A DNA stretch of 64,000 nucleotides from Gammaproteobacteria bacterium UBA5109. Its GTDB lineage: Bacteria; Pseudomonadota; Gammaproteobacteria; Pseudomonadales; Pseudohongiellaceae. The stretch lies in contig DHZH01000007.1 of assembly GCA_002414385.1 (NCBI GenBank), positions 1 to 64,000 of the forward strand. The letters are read 5' to 3'. Below the pieces are notes generated by a model. It did not search any database. It was not told the DNA's origin and worked only from the letters and a program-made list of their open reading frames with translations. A program made the position numbers and the translations under genes. Positions 16,743 to 25,068 of the stretch are shown here, piece by piece. Every line of letters begins with the position of its first letter. Positions within the stretch are counted from its first letter, which is position 1.

Positions 16743-16802
16743 AAAGCTGATCCTGATATTCCTGACAGATCTGCTGCCGCTTAAGCTGAACAGACCTGTA
16801 AG

Positions 16803-16830
16803 CAAAAAAGCAGCTTTGCAGCTGCTTTAA
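16803..16830 (-). terminator. Rho-independent terminator after rpmF
   Basis: On the minus strand AAAGCAGC (16828-16821) pairs with GCTGCTTT (16814-16807) around a 6-base loop, followed by a run of T down to 16804. It lies 38 bp after the rpmF stop and 65 bp before the fabD start, so it separates the yceD-rpmF unit from the fab genes. Confidence 0.8.
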
Positions 16831-16866
16831 GGATGATGAATGGCTTATGCCGAATCACTCATTTGT

Positions 16867-17046
16867 TCAGTCGTCCTTACCCTGAACAATCTGCCGGCCT
16901 TTGTAAAAGCCATCCGGACTCATGTGGTGCCGACGATGACGCTCACCGGTCTCTGAATCAGTTGAAATGGTCGCTTTTGTCAAGGAGTCATGCGCTCTGC
17001 GCATATTACGCCTGGAGCGAGTAACCTTATTTTTTTGAACCGCCAT
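16867..17046 (-). CDS. rpmF: 50S ribosomal protein bL32
   Basis: I translated this gene by hand: 59 residues starting MAVQKNKVTRSRRNMRRAHD and ending GRQIVQGKDD before a TGA at 16867-16869. This is the standard bL32 sequence with the N-terminal VQKNKVTRSRR and the central SPDGFYKGRQ. The bL32 zinc Cys residues found in some phyla are absent, as is usual in gammaproteobacteria. It follows yceD on the same strand by 147 bp, the conserved pairing, and has a clear terminator after it. Confidence 0.95.
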   Translation of the reverse strand: MAVQKNKVTRSRRNMRRAHDSLTKATISTDSETGERHRRHHMSPDGFYKGRQIVQGKDD

Positions 17047-17193
17047 GCGAATTACCTCATGTTAAATATGGGTGTTTAGCTTGTGTGCCGACCGCGAATT
17101 AAAATTAGCACCCTGAAAAAATCGCGTGATTTTACAGGATTATATTGAAACTATCGACTATTAAATACTATTCAGGGCATCCACAGACATTTA

Positions 17194-17778
17194 TTAGTCT
17201 TTGAGCTTTTTTAACTTTTGCTTTTCCTGCTGTAATTGCTCTTTCAGCCCCTGAAGTTCCGCGAAAGGCTTTTGTTTCGTTTCAGCCTCTGGCGCCGCTG
17301 ACGCCCGCTTTTTCAGCGCATTATAAGCCTGATTACAGTCAAGCTCATCATGATATATCACGATTGGCAGGCTGAGCATGATTTCATCTTCCAGAAGAGC
17401 CAGTAAATCCAGACTGCCCTGATCACTGAGCGCCACCTCCAGTTCTGCTTCCGCCAGTTCGCGGTCACCCGCCTCTTCCAGTTTATCCTTATCCAGCACC
17501 TGCAGATTAAGCTCAGTATCCAGCTGATAGGGCAAACCGCTCAGGCAGCGCTGGCAGTTAAGCTCCAGTTTCCCCGAGATGGAACCGCTCAGCATATCCC
17601 GGCCTTCATCACTTCGGAAAAACTGCAGGTCTACCATCAGCACGGCATTTTTATTGGTCTCGCTGGTATTAAGCGCTTCACTGAGACGGGGAAAAATATG
17701 CAATGGCAACCCAGCCTGATAGATGGCCTGCTTTGCACAGTATTTCCTGGCATCAATTTTACCTGGGGGCTGCGACAT
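17194..17778 (-). CDS. yceD: YceD, large-ribosomal-RNA accumulation protein
   Basis: The 194-residue DUF177 protein is needed for normal 23S rRNA levels in Escherichia coli and plants. Diagnostic features are the LNCQRCLSGLPYQLD segment, the acidic middle (DLLALLEDEIMLSLPIV) and the DCNQAY that follows HDEL. The C-terminus is Lys- and Gln-rich and probably a coiled coil. It is almost always placed before rpmF, as here. The exact molecular role is not settled in the literature. Confidence 0.9.
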   Translation of the reverse strand: MSQPPGKIDARKYCAKQAIYQAGLPLHIFPRLSEALNTSETNKNAVLMVDLQFFRSDEGRDMLSGSISGKLELNCQRCLSGLPYQLDTELNLQVLDKDKLEEAGDRELAEAELEVALSDQGSLDLLALLEDEIMLSLPIVIYHDELDCNQAYNALKKRASAAPEAETKQKPFAELQGLKEQLQQEKQKLKKLKD

Positions 17779-17845
17779 AGGCGCGCATGATAGGCACTGC
17801 CCGTGAAGCTGTCAAAGCAATACTTCCGACAGTGCAGAGTCTGGT

Positions 17846-18811
17846 TCAGGCAGTTTTTGCAGCTATCGCAGACAGTCGGTCGATCGCATTGACAAAGTTC
17901 TCATCATAATCCGCTTTAAAAGCAAGCAGCTCATCACTCCCAGGATGCCTGAATGAGAGCTCTGCAGCATGCAGGCACAGGCGTTTGACCCCAATGGCAG
18001 CCAGTGCCTTGCGCTGAGCTGCACTACTGTATTTTTCATCACCGCAGATCGGATGCCCGGCAAAGCCCGCATGTACCCGAATCTGGTGTGTTCGGCCCGT
18101 TACCGGTTCGGCACTGAGCAGGCTGAAATTGCCATATGCTTCAAGCACGTGAAAATGGGTCAGCGCTTCTTTACCGTCCTTGCTGACGGATACCTTAGCC
18201 TCGTTCTGTCTGTTGTCATGACGCTGTAGCCCGGCACTGACTTGTCTGAGCGATTCAGGCCAACGCCCGTGAACCAGTGCATGGTAGCGTTTCCGGGTTG
18301 TCCTGGAACGAAAGTCGTTTTGCAGTTTTTTCAGGGAGCGGGCGTTGCGGGCCAGTAAAATACAGCCTGAAGTGCCTTTATCCAGGCGATGCACCAGCTC
18401 CAGATATTCCTGCGGGTAAATACTGCGCAAGGCATCGATGAGGTTGATCGTGACTGAACTGCCCCGATGTACCGCCAGACCCGCCGGTTTGTTAATCAGC
18501 AGAATATCTTCATCCTGGAACAGGATGGACTTCTGCAACAGCTCGCGAAGCTGGGGAGTAATTTCCGGCAATGCCTCTGCCTGCCTGAACCTCAGTGGCG
18601 GAATCCTCAGGCTGTCGCCTTCACAAAGCTTGTATTCAGGTTTGACGCGTTTGCCGTTTACCCTGACTTCACCCTTACGGATAATCCGGTATACACGGCT
18701 CTTTGGTACTCCTTTCAATCTTGATAACAGATAATTATCAACCCGCTGACCAGCAGCATTTTCATCCAGCGTAACCAGCTGTACTTTTGTCGGGACCAGG
18801 GATTTGCTCAT
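17846..18811 (-). CDS. rluC: 23S rRNA pseudouridine synthase
   Basis: RluC modifies U955, U2504 and U2580 of 23S rRNA. The 321 residues begin with an S4 RNA-binding domain (QRVDNYLLSRLKGVPKSRVYRIIRKGEVRVNGKRVKP, about residues 18-55, seen through RIIRKGEVRVNGKR), then the RluA-type catalytic domain with the Asp in LVHRLDKGTSGCILL. GRTHQIRVHAGFAGHPICGD (in parts: RTHQIRVH, GHPICGD) is the second family signature. It is transcribed away from rne, the usual arrangement. RluD is the closest alternative, but the gene order favours RluC. Confidence 0.92.
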   Translation of the reverse strand: MSKSLVPTKVQLVTLDENAAGQRVDNYLLSRLKGVPKSRVYRIIRKGEVRVNGKRVKPEYKLCEGDSLRIPPLRFRQAEALPEITPQLRELLQKSILFQDEDILLINKPAGLAVHRGSSVTINLIDALRSIYPQEYLELVHRLDKGTSGCILLARNARSLKKLQNDFRSRTTRKRYHALVHGRWPESLRQVSAGLQRHDNRQNEAKVSVSKDGKEALTHFHVLEAYGNFSLLSAEPVTGRTHQIRVHAGFAGHPICGDEKYSSAAQRKALAAIGVKRLCLHAAELSFRHPGSDELLAFKADYDENFVNAIDRLSAIAAKTA

Positions 18812-18900
18812 TCAATGATTGTAGCAAAATGTCGCCCTGCTGCCCCGTAAAATAAGGCCTGACGACATCCACCAACTCCTTAGTAGAATGGTATAAATGA

Positions 18901-18929
18901 TTGAACTAGCAGGATATTACTGCTATATT
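18901..18929 (+). promoter_or_regulatory. Candidate sigma70 promoter for rne
   Basis: TTGAAC (18901-18906) and TATATT (18924-18929) are spaced by 17 bp in the direction of rne. If used, the leader would be about 670 bases, longer than the 361 bases of Escherichia coli rne. Other weaker boxes exist in this A+T-rich stretch. Confidence 0.4.
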
Positions 18930-19610
18930 CCATGGCTGTTGGGCTGGCGAAATGCGCCAGCTCTGCCAGGGATGAGATTGCAATGCTGATATTGGCCAGG
19001 ATATTGGTCAGTAAGTGCCGACAACAGTCAGCATCCATAAGTCAGTATCAATGAACTCATTCCAGGCACCAGGTTAGCCATCAAACTGCAACCTGAGGCT
19101 GAATTTCAGCACTGATAAAGAATTATTTGCCCGGAAATGTCTGCCTGAACCGCGATTTCCGATTTTACCAAGAAGGAACCAGACAAGATTTTCCGTCTGC
19201 TTGAGTTCTGAAAACTGAAGCAGACCCATGAACGCAAGCGTAAATATAAAATTTATACATATAAACACCTGCCTGTGCAGGCAAATTAACCCGGTAAGAC
19301 GGGTAACAGAATTAGTAATATAGATTGAGACGCATCGGCCTGCATGGCGGATGCCAAACAAGTTAAAAATACCCGCTCAGTCCCACTTTGGGGCTTGGCG
19401 GTACAACGAAGCTCCTACTGGCCTGATGAGGCTGATTAATGTAGGCGAAGGTTCGCGACCAGCAAGTCCGTGTCCCTTCAAAGCTTGTTTAAATATAATA
19501 AAAACAATTAGTTATTATATTTACCTCATCTATCTTCTAAAGATAATACTGCTTTAAATAAGCAGCATTTCTGTCCGTTACCCCTCCCCGAATAACGTAA
19601 CGGACAAGTT
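18930..19610 (+). promoter_or_regulatory. Structured 5' leader of rne
   Basis: No protein gene is credible in the roughly 800 bp between rluC and rne. The last 350 bases fold into several clear hairpins: TGCCTG/CAGGCA near 19271, CCCG/CGGG near 19290, GCATC/GATGC near 19331, CTAC-GCCT/AGGC-GTAG at about 19412-19443, and GCGAA/TTCGC near 19446. RNase E of enterobacteria controls its own mRNA through such a leader (Rfam rne5), and the part at 19410-19470 looks to me like that element. This is inference without a covariance search. Confidence 0.5.
19572..19606 (+). promoter_or_regulatory. Hairpin covering the rne ribosome-binding region
   Basis: TGTCCGTTAC (19572-19581) pairs perfectly with GTAACGGACA (19597-19606). 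The 15-base loop is C-rich and contains CCTCC. The stem ends four bases before the rne ATG at 19611, so it covers the place where a Shine-Dalgarno would be, and no strong Shine-Dalgarno is visible outside it. Translational control of rne by opening this stem is an inference. Confidence 0.55.
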
Positions 19611-22283
19611 ATGAAAAGAATGCTCATCAACGCAACCCAGAAAGAGGAGTTGCGCGTTGCCCTGGTCGATGGCCAGAAACTCTACGATCTGGATATTGAA
19701 AACCGCACCCGTATCCAGAAAAAAGCCAATATCTATAAAGGCAAAATTACCCGAATTGAACCCAGCCTGGAGGCTGCCTTCGTCAATTTCGGTGCTGACC
19801 GCCATGGTTTTCTCCCACTGAAAGAAATTTCCAAAGAATATTTCTCCAAGCAACCTTCGGAAATCAGTGGTCGCATCAACATCAAGGATGTCGTCAAGGA
19901 AGGCATTGACGTCATCATTCAGGTGGACAAGGAAGAGCGTGGCAATAAAGGCGCAGCCCTCACGACCATGATCAGCCTGGCCGGTCGCTATCTGGTATTA
20001 ATGCCAAACAACCCCCGGGCCGGCGGCATTTCCAGACGCATTGAGGGCGATGACCGTTCCGAATTGCGTGATGCCCTGAGCAGCCTGAATATTCCCGATG
20101 GCATGGGAATTATCGTGCGAACCGCCGGTGTCGGCCGTGAAGCGGAAGAGCTGCAATGGGACCTGGATTATCTCCTCAAGGTATGGGATGCCATACAGGG
20201 CGCCAGTACTGAAAAAGAAGCCCCCTTTCTGATCTATCAGGAAAGTAATGTCATTATCCGTGCCATTCGCGATTACCTGCGTCAGGATATCGGTGAAGTC
20301 ATTCTCGACACCCAGGCCAGTTATGACGAAGCAAAAACTTTCGTACAGCAGGTTATGCCCCAGTTTGAAGAACGCATCAAACTGCATCAAGGCTCAGTTC
20401 CCCTGTTTACACACTTCCAGATCGAAAGCCAGATCGAAAGTGCTTTTCAGCGTGAAGTAAAACTGCCTTCAGGCGGCTCGATTGTCATCGATCCGACTGA
20501 GGCACTGATTTCCATCGATATCAATTCCTCACGTGCCACACGTGGATCCGACATTGAGGAAACCGCATTCATGATCAACCTGGAAGCGGCTGATGAAATA
20601 GCACGACAGCTTCGACTGCGTGACATGGGCGGGCTCATCGTTATTGATTTCATTGACATGATGTCCCAGAAAAACCAGCGTGAAGTCGAAAATCGTATGC
20701 GCCAGGCTCTGGAAATAGATCGTGCCCGGGTGCAGGTAGGCAGAATCTCACGTTTTGGCCTGCTGGAAATGTCCCGTCAGCGATTGCGACCCTCTCTGGG
20801 TGAAACCAGTGCCATTGTCTGTCCGCGCTGCAATGGCCAGGGAAGTATCCGGGATATCGAATCGCTGGCACTGTCCATCATGCGTATTTTGCAGGAAGAA
20901 GCCAATAAACATAATTCCACTGAAGTCAGGGCAATTGTTCCGGTCAGTGTCGCTTCCTATTTGTTGAACGAAAAACGCGACGTAATTTCTGCAATTGAAG
21001 CTCAAAGCGAAGTCAAGCTGGTGATCGTTCCTAGCCCGATGCTGGAAACGCCGCATTATGAAATAAGCAGTGTTAACGATGAGGAAGATCTTACCCGCAG
21101 TTATAAACTCGAAGCTGAAGAAAAGCCCGAAGTTGATGAGTTTTTACCGCGCCAGCCCGCTGAAGCCGTCACTGCAGCAGTTCAGGCTCCGCATATGCAG
21201 CCTGGCCCTACTAAAGCTCCTGCTGCTGAAGAAATCCAGCAACCACCCACAGCCACCGGCAAGAGTCTCGGATCAACCATCAGCGCCGCCCTGAAAAGCC
21301 TGTTTACCGGTGCTGAGATGGAAGCGGAACTGAGTCCTGAAAAGCCTGAAAAGCCTGAAATGACTGATGACGCTCAGACGGAAAAGCCGCAGCAACAGAA
21401 CAATAATTCTGCCAACCGCCAGCGCCAGTCCAGATCATCCTCCCAGACAGCTAAACGTCAGGGTGATGAGCAGTCAAAAGAACATAAGGGCAGAAAAGGT
21501 CCCGGTAAACAGTCGAAAGACGCTAAGGGTAACGAGGCGAAAAAAGCCAACAAACCAAACAAACAAAATCGCAACAAGCAATCTGCACCTGAGAAATCTG
21601 ACAAGCAGTCTCCATCTGAGAAATCTGACAAGCAAAGCAAGCCAGACAGTAACGAAAATGAGGCTGCCAAACCCAAGGCCAAGCGTCGCCCTGCAGACAA
21701 GCCCAAACCCCGACGCCAGGAAAGAAAACGCAGCAAGCCACAGGCTGAACCTGACACGGATGCCAGCAAGCAAAACAGCTCTGGCAATCAGAATACTGAA
21801 GGCCAGGCTGCCAGCCAGCCAAGTGCTAATGCCGCTGCCGAACAAGCGCCTGAGAATGTAGCCGCTAATTCTCCTGCACCGGTCAATGAAGCAAGCAAAA
21901 CTGCTGCAAAAGCAGTTGCGGCAAAATCCGATACACAGGACAAACAGGCCCGGGATGAAAACTCATCGGGATCAGCCAAGGCTGATAAGCCTGCAGCTGC
22001 ACACCGGCAATCTCCGCCCGCAGCTCAAGCTGCAACGCAGACAAGTCCTGCAGGCAGCTCTGCCGGGAACGCCGAACAGAGTCCGGCAAAAGAGACGCCC
22101 CCTGCCCCAGCTATTCAGGAAGCAGCGAAGGCACCTGAACAGGTAAAACGCGCACCCAATGACCCGCGTAACCGGACACCACAGGCCGGAAATCCGGATA
22201 CAGAAAGTGCAGCAAAAAGTGATGTCAAACCTGCTCCGCTGGCTGACAGCAATTCCCGGCAGGAAAGTTCTTCAACTAATTAA
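19611..22283 (+). CDS. rne: Ribonuclease E
   Basis: RNase E is the main single-strand endoribonuclease for mRNA decay and rRNA/tRNA processing, and the scaffold of the degradosome at the inner membrane. The 890 residues contain an S1 domain (about 35-125), the catalytic Asp303 (SIDINSSRATRG) and Asp346 (VIDFIDMM), and the zinc-link CPRCNGQG with Cys404 and Cys407; these numbers equal those of Escherichia coli. From about residue 520 the protein is a disordered, Lys/Gln/Ala/Pro-rich tail, where RNA and partner sites normally lie. I see no certain enolase or RhlB motif. The tail has short tandem repeats such as SEKSDKQ. Confidence 0.97.
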   Translation: MKRMLINATQKEELRVALVDGQKLYDLDIENRTRIQKKANIYKGKITRIEPSLEAAFVNFGADRHGFLPLKEISKEYFSKQPSEISGRINIKDVVKEGIDVIIQVDKEERGNKGAALTTMISLAGRYLVLMPNNPRAGGISRRIEGDDRSELRDALSSLNIPDGMGIIVRTAGVGREAEELQWDLDYLLKVWDAIQGASTEKEAPFLIYQESNVIIRAIRDYLRQDIGEVILDTQASYDEAKTFVQQVMPQFEERIKLHQGSVPLFTHFQIESQIESAFQREVKLPSGGSIVIDPTEALISIDINSSRATRGSDIEETAFMINLEAADEIARQLRLRDMGGLIVIDFIDMMSQKNQREVENRMRQALEIDRARVQVGRISRFGLLEMSRQRLRPSLGETSAIVCPRCNGQGSIRDIESLALSIMRILQEEANKHNSTEVRAIVPVSVASYLLNEKRDVISAIEAQSEVKLVIVPSPMLETPHYEISSVNDEEDLTRSYKLEAEEKPEVDEFLPRQPAEAVTAAVQAPHMQPGPTKAPAAEEIQQPPTATGKSLGSTISAALKSLFTGAEMEAELSPEKPEKPEMTDDAQTEKPQQQNNNSANRQRQSRSSSQTAKRQGDEQSKEHKGRKGPGKQSKDAKGNEAKKANKPNKQNRNKQSAPEKSDKQSPSEKSDKQSKPDSNENEAAKPKAKRRPADKPKPRRQERKRSKPQAEPDTDASKQNSSGNQNTEGQAASQPSANAAAEQAPENVAANSPAPVNEASKTAAKAVAAKSDTQDKQARDENSSGSAKADKPAAAHRQSPPAAQAATQTSPAGSSAGNAEQSPAKETPPAPAIQEAAKAPEQVKRAPNDPRNRTPQAGNPDTESAAKSDVKPAPLADSNSRQESSSTN

Positions 22284-22338
22284 AATAAACGTGCCGGGCT
22301 TGAACCATAAACAGTAATTTGTAATACACTGTGTGGCC

Positions 22339-25068
22339 ATGCCCGAGCATTATACTGACTTTACTTCGCTTGCCGGACAGCTTGATTCAGGCTGCCTGCT
22401 TCTGACCCCAAACCATCGTACTGCTGTCCAGGTTTACGAAGACTATGGACAGCTGCTGCGTAACAACAAATCACCACTGATTTCACCCAGCCCGGATATA
22501 TTTCCGGTTGATATATGGCTCAGCCGTCTTTACCAGGAAATGTTTGATGGCAGTGATACCCTGGAAGCGCTGGGCATACTCGACAGTCATCAGGAACTGG
22601 CACTGTGGAAAAAAGTTATTCGTGACAGTGAGGCAGGTAGTCCTTTACTGAATCTGCAAAATGCTGCAACCCAGGTAATGGAAGCACAGCGTTTACTCAT
22701 CCAGTGGCAAATTCCGCTGAACGATCTGCGGGTATTCCAAAGCAGGCACCACGATTATCTTGATGACAGCAGCGTGTTCCTGGAATGGGCTGCTGCATAC
22801 CGAAAGTTCAGCCAGGATCATGGCCTGGTCAGCTTTTCCGAACTACTGGAGTTAATGCTGACCCAGCTTACACTCAACCCTGGGCTTATCCCGAAAAATA
22901 TAATCCTGCTAGGTTTTGCAAACCCGCCGCCCCTTTATCGGCAACTTTTTGCCCTGCTGGAACAGAATGCCAAATTACAATCACTGCACTTACATCGGCT
23001 TTCTCCTGAAGTCTGTAAAAAAAGCTACGCCAGTACGGCTGAAGAAATACTGGCCAGTGCCAAATGGAGTAAAGCCTTGCTGACACAAAACAGCAGTGTC
23101 AGGATCGGCATAATCTGTAATGAATTACAGCAACAGCTGCCACAGTTCAAACGCAGCTTTAACGCAATTTTTCAGACAGAAAACGAAGAACACAAAGCCT
23201 ATTTTTTCAATACCGGGAATCCACTAGTCGATGATATTCCGCTGCTTCGGCAGTGTGTAAAGCTGCTGCAATTCAATCAGACACAACTCCCGACCCTGGA
23301 ATTATGCAGCCTCCTGCGTTCACCCCTGCTGCTGGCTGCCGAGCAGGAAGCACAGCCGCGTGCCGCCATGGAGATGCAGCTACGAAAAAATGCTGATTCG
23401 CAAACCCGCAGTGCTGACCTGCGCTATCTGCTTTCCCGGGAGGACCGCCCATGGCACTGTCCCCTGTTACAGGAAGCATTGCTGTCGGCTGAATCATTGC
23501 GCCGCCAGCAAAAAAAGTTTCAGTCCCTGGAACTATGGTCAGATTTTTTTGCCCGGCAACTTGCAATTTTTTTACAGCCGGATGATGAGACTGACAGCCC
23601 TGCATTGATGTTACTGGGTGCTTGCAGTGAAGCACTGGAAGAATTGCAGAACCTGAGTTTTATATATCCTGCTGTCGGCATGCATGAAGCAGTGAAACTG
23701 TTTGAGCAAACGCTTGAATCGCAAAGCAGCAAGTCCCATCGCCAGGAAGCCCCGATTCAGGTCTTCAGTGCAAGGGATGCGGAGGGGCTGCGCTTCACGC
23801 ATCTCTGGTTCATGGGACTGTCGGATTTACAGTGGCCGGAGAAACGCTACAGTAACCCCTTTATTCCACTGCGTCTGCAACGTGAGTATGAAATGCCTGA
23901 CAGCTCACCGGGCCTGGTCTACCAGGGTGCGCTGGACAGCCTGATAAATATTGCTGCCAGTACAGCTGAAGAAGTGCTGCTAAGCTATCCGCGTACCGAT
24001 GATAATGGTGAGCTGCTGCCTAGCCCCCTACTCGATAAAATTCACAGCAGCCAGACAATGGTTCATGAAGATAATTCCTCTATCACAGCACAACTGCATC
24101 CGCAGACCCTGGCACTTTACAGGCACAGTCAGTCCCGATACCCGCTGGAAAATCTGACCGAAGCCAGCACACTGACACTCGGCGACGGTGAATTCCCAGG
24201 TGGCGGGGTCAGTCTGCTTGCCAACCAGGCCGACTGCCCTTTCAAGGCATTTGCCATTCACCGTCTGGGAGCACGGGAATTACCCGCCATCAATTTCGGA
24301 ATCCCTGCCTTTGTCCTTGGCAACATGCTGCATCAGGTTCTCGAGTTTTTATGGAGCCGGATTGAAAGCCAGGAAGCATTGCTGGCTTTGCCCGAAGCAA
24401 GTCTCGAAAGCATCATCAGTGAGGCTGCCAGCCAGGGTGTCAGCTATCTGCAGAAGAAACAGGTTTCTGTGGTGCAAAACCGTTTTGCCGAACTGGAAAA
24501 CCGACGCATCAGGGAATTATTGCGACGCTGGCTGGAAGTCGAAAAGCAGCGTGGCCCTTTTACCGTCAGTGAAAGAGAAATCAAGGTCAACTGGCAACAT
24601 GCAAAACTTGACTTGCAGTTCCGTATTGACCGTATTGATGAACTGCCGGACAAACGCTTTGCATTGATAGATTATAAAACCGGAGCCGCCAACAGCCTGA
24701 AATGGGATGACCAGCGGCCGAACTCCCCACAACTATTACTCTATAAAGAAGCGCTCACTCAGCAATCAATTTATCAACCGGTCGCTGCCCTGCTCTATGC
24801 TGAGGTTGCCATCGACAAACTGCAGTATCGAGGACTGAGTCAGGAGCAGGGTGTCTACCCCAAATGCGCGCTCGCCGAGCAAAACAGAAACCTTTCTGCC
24901 TACACTTGGGACAGCCTTCAGCAAATCTGGCAGCAGTCACTCCAGAAACTGGCCCAGGAATTTCTTGACGGATATCTGCTGGTCGAGCCAAAAACTTCTG
25001 ACTCCTGCAAGCATTGTCATCTTGATGCCTTTTGCCGCATCGAGGAAAAGCTGGGGGAAGCAGAATGA
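22339..25068 (+). CDS. AddB-like Fe-S PD-(D/E)XK nuclease (probable DNA repair protein)
   Basis: About 909 residues (ATG at 22339; an in-frame GTG lies six bases earlier). The C-terminal nuclease domain is clear: FRIDRIDELPDKRFALIDYKTG gives the Asp and the D-Y-K catalytic set (about 778-780). Four Cys frame it, one at 633 (ADCPFKAFA) and three at 890, 893 and 899 (CKHCHLDAFC); this is the Fe-S cluster pattern of AddB. The N-terminal two thirds resemble a degenerate helicase without a clean Walker A. It overlaps the next gene by four bases (ATGA), so the two proteins form a pair. The pair probably processes double-strand breaks in place of, or beside, RecBCD. Confidence 0.85.
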   Translation: MPEHYTDFTSLAGQLDSGCLLLTPNHRTAVQVYEDYGQLLRNNKSPLISPSPDIFPVDIWLSRLYQEMFDGSDTLEALGILDSHQELALWKKVIRDSEAGSPLLNLQNAATQVMEAQRLLIQWQIPLNDLRVFQSRHHDYLDDSSVFLEWAAAYRKFSQDHGLVSFSELLELMLTQLTLNPGLIPKNIILLGFANPPPLYRQLFALLEQNAKLQSLHLHRLSPEVCKKSYASTAEEILASAKWSKALLTQNSSVRIGIICNELQQQLPQFKRSFNAIFQTENEEHKAYFFNTGNPLVDDIPLLRQCVKLLQFNQTQLPTLELCSLLRSPLLLAAEQEAQPRAAMEMQLRKNADSQTRSADLRYLLSREDRPWHCPLLQEALLSAESLRRQQKKFQSLELWSDFFARQLAIFLQPDDETDSPALMLLGACSEALEELQNLSFIYPAVGMHEAVKLFEQTLESQSSKSHRQEAPIQVFSARDAEGLRFTHLWFMGLSDLQWPEKRYSNPFIPLRLQREYEMPDSSPGLVYQGALDSLINIAASTAEEVLLSYPRTDDNGELLPSPLLDKIHSSQTMVHEDNSSITAQLHPQTLALYRHSQSRYPLENLTEASTLTLGDGEFPGGGVSLLANQADCPFKAFAIHRLGARELPAINFGIPAFVLGNMLHQVLEFLWSRIESQEALLALPEASLESIISEAASQGVSYLQKKQVSVVQNRFAELENRRIRELLRRWLEVEKQRGPFTVSEREIKVNWQHAKLDLQFRIDRIDELPDKRFALIDYKTGAANSLKWDDQRPNSPQLLLYKEALTQQSIYQPVAALLYAEVAIDKLQYRGLSQEQGVYPKCALAEQNRNLSAYTWDSLQQIWQQSLQKLAQEFLDGYLLVEPKTSDSCKHCHLDAFCRIEEKLGEAE

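Noticed and set aside
19074..19361. Minus-strand open frame of 95 codons in the rne leader
   Set aside because: No recognisable domain, no ribosome-binding site, and it lies across hairpins that better fit a structured leader.
21367..21861. Alternative frames in the 3' part of rne
   Set aside because: They arise from the low-complexity, stop-poor RNase E tail; the catalytic part fixes the true frame.
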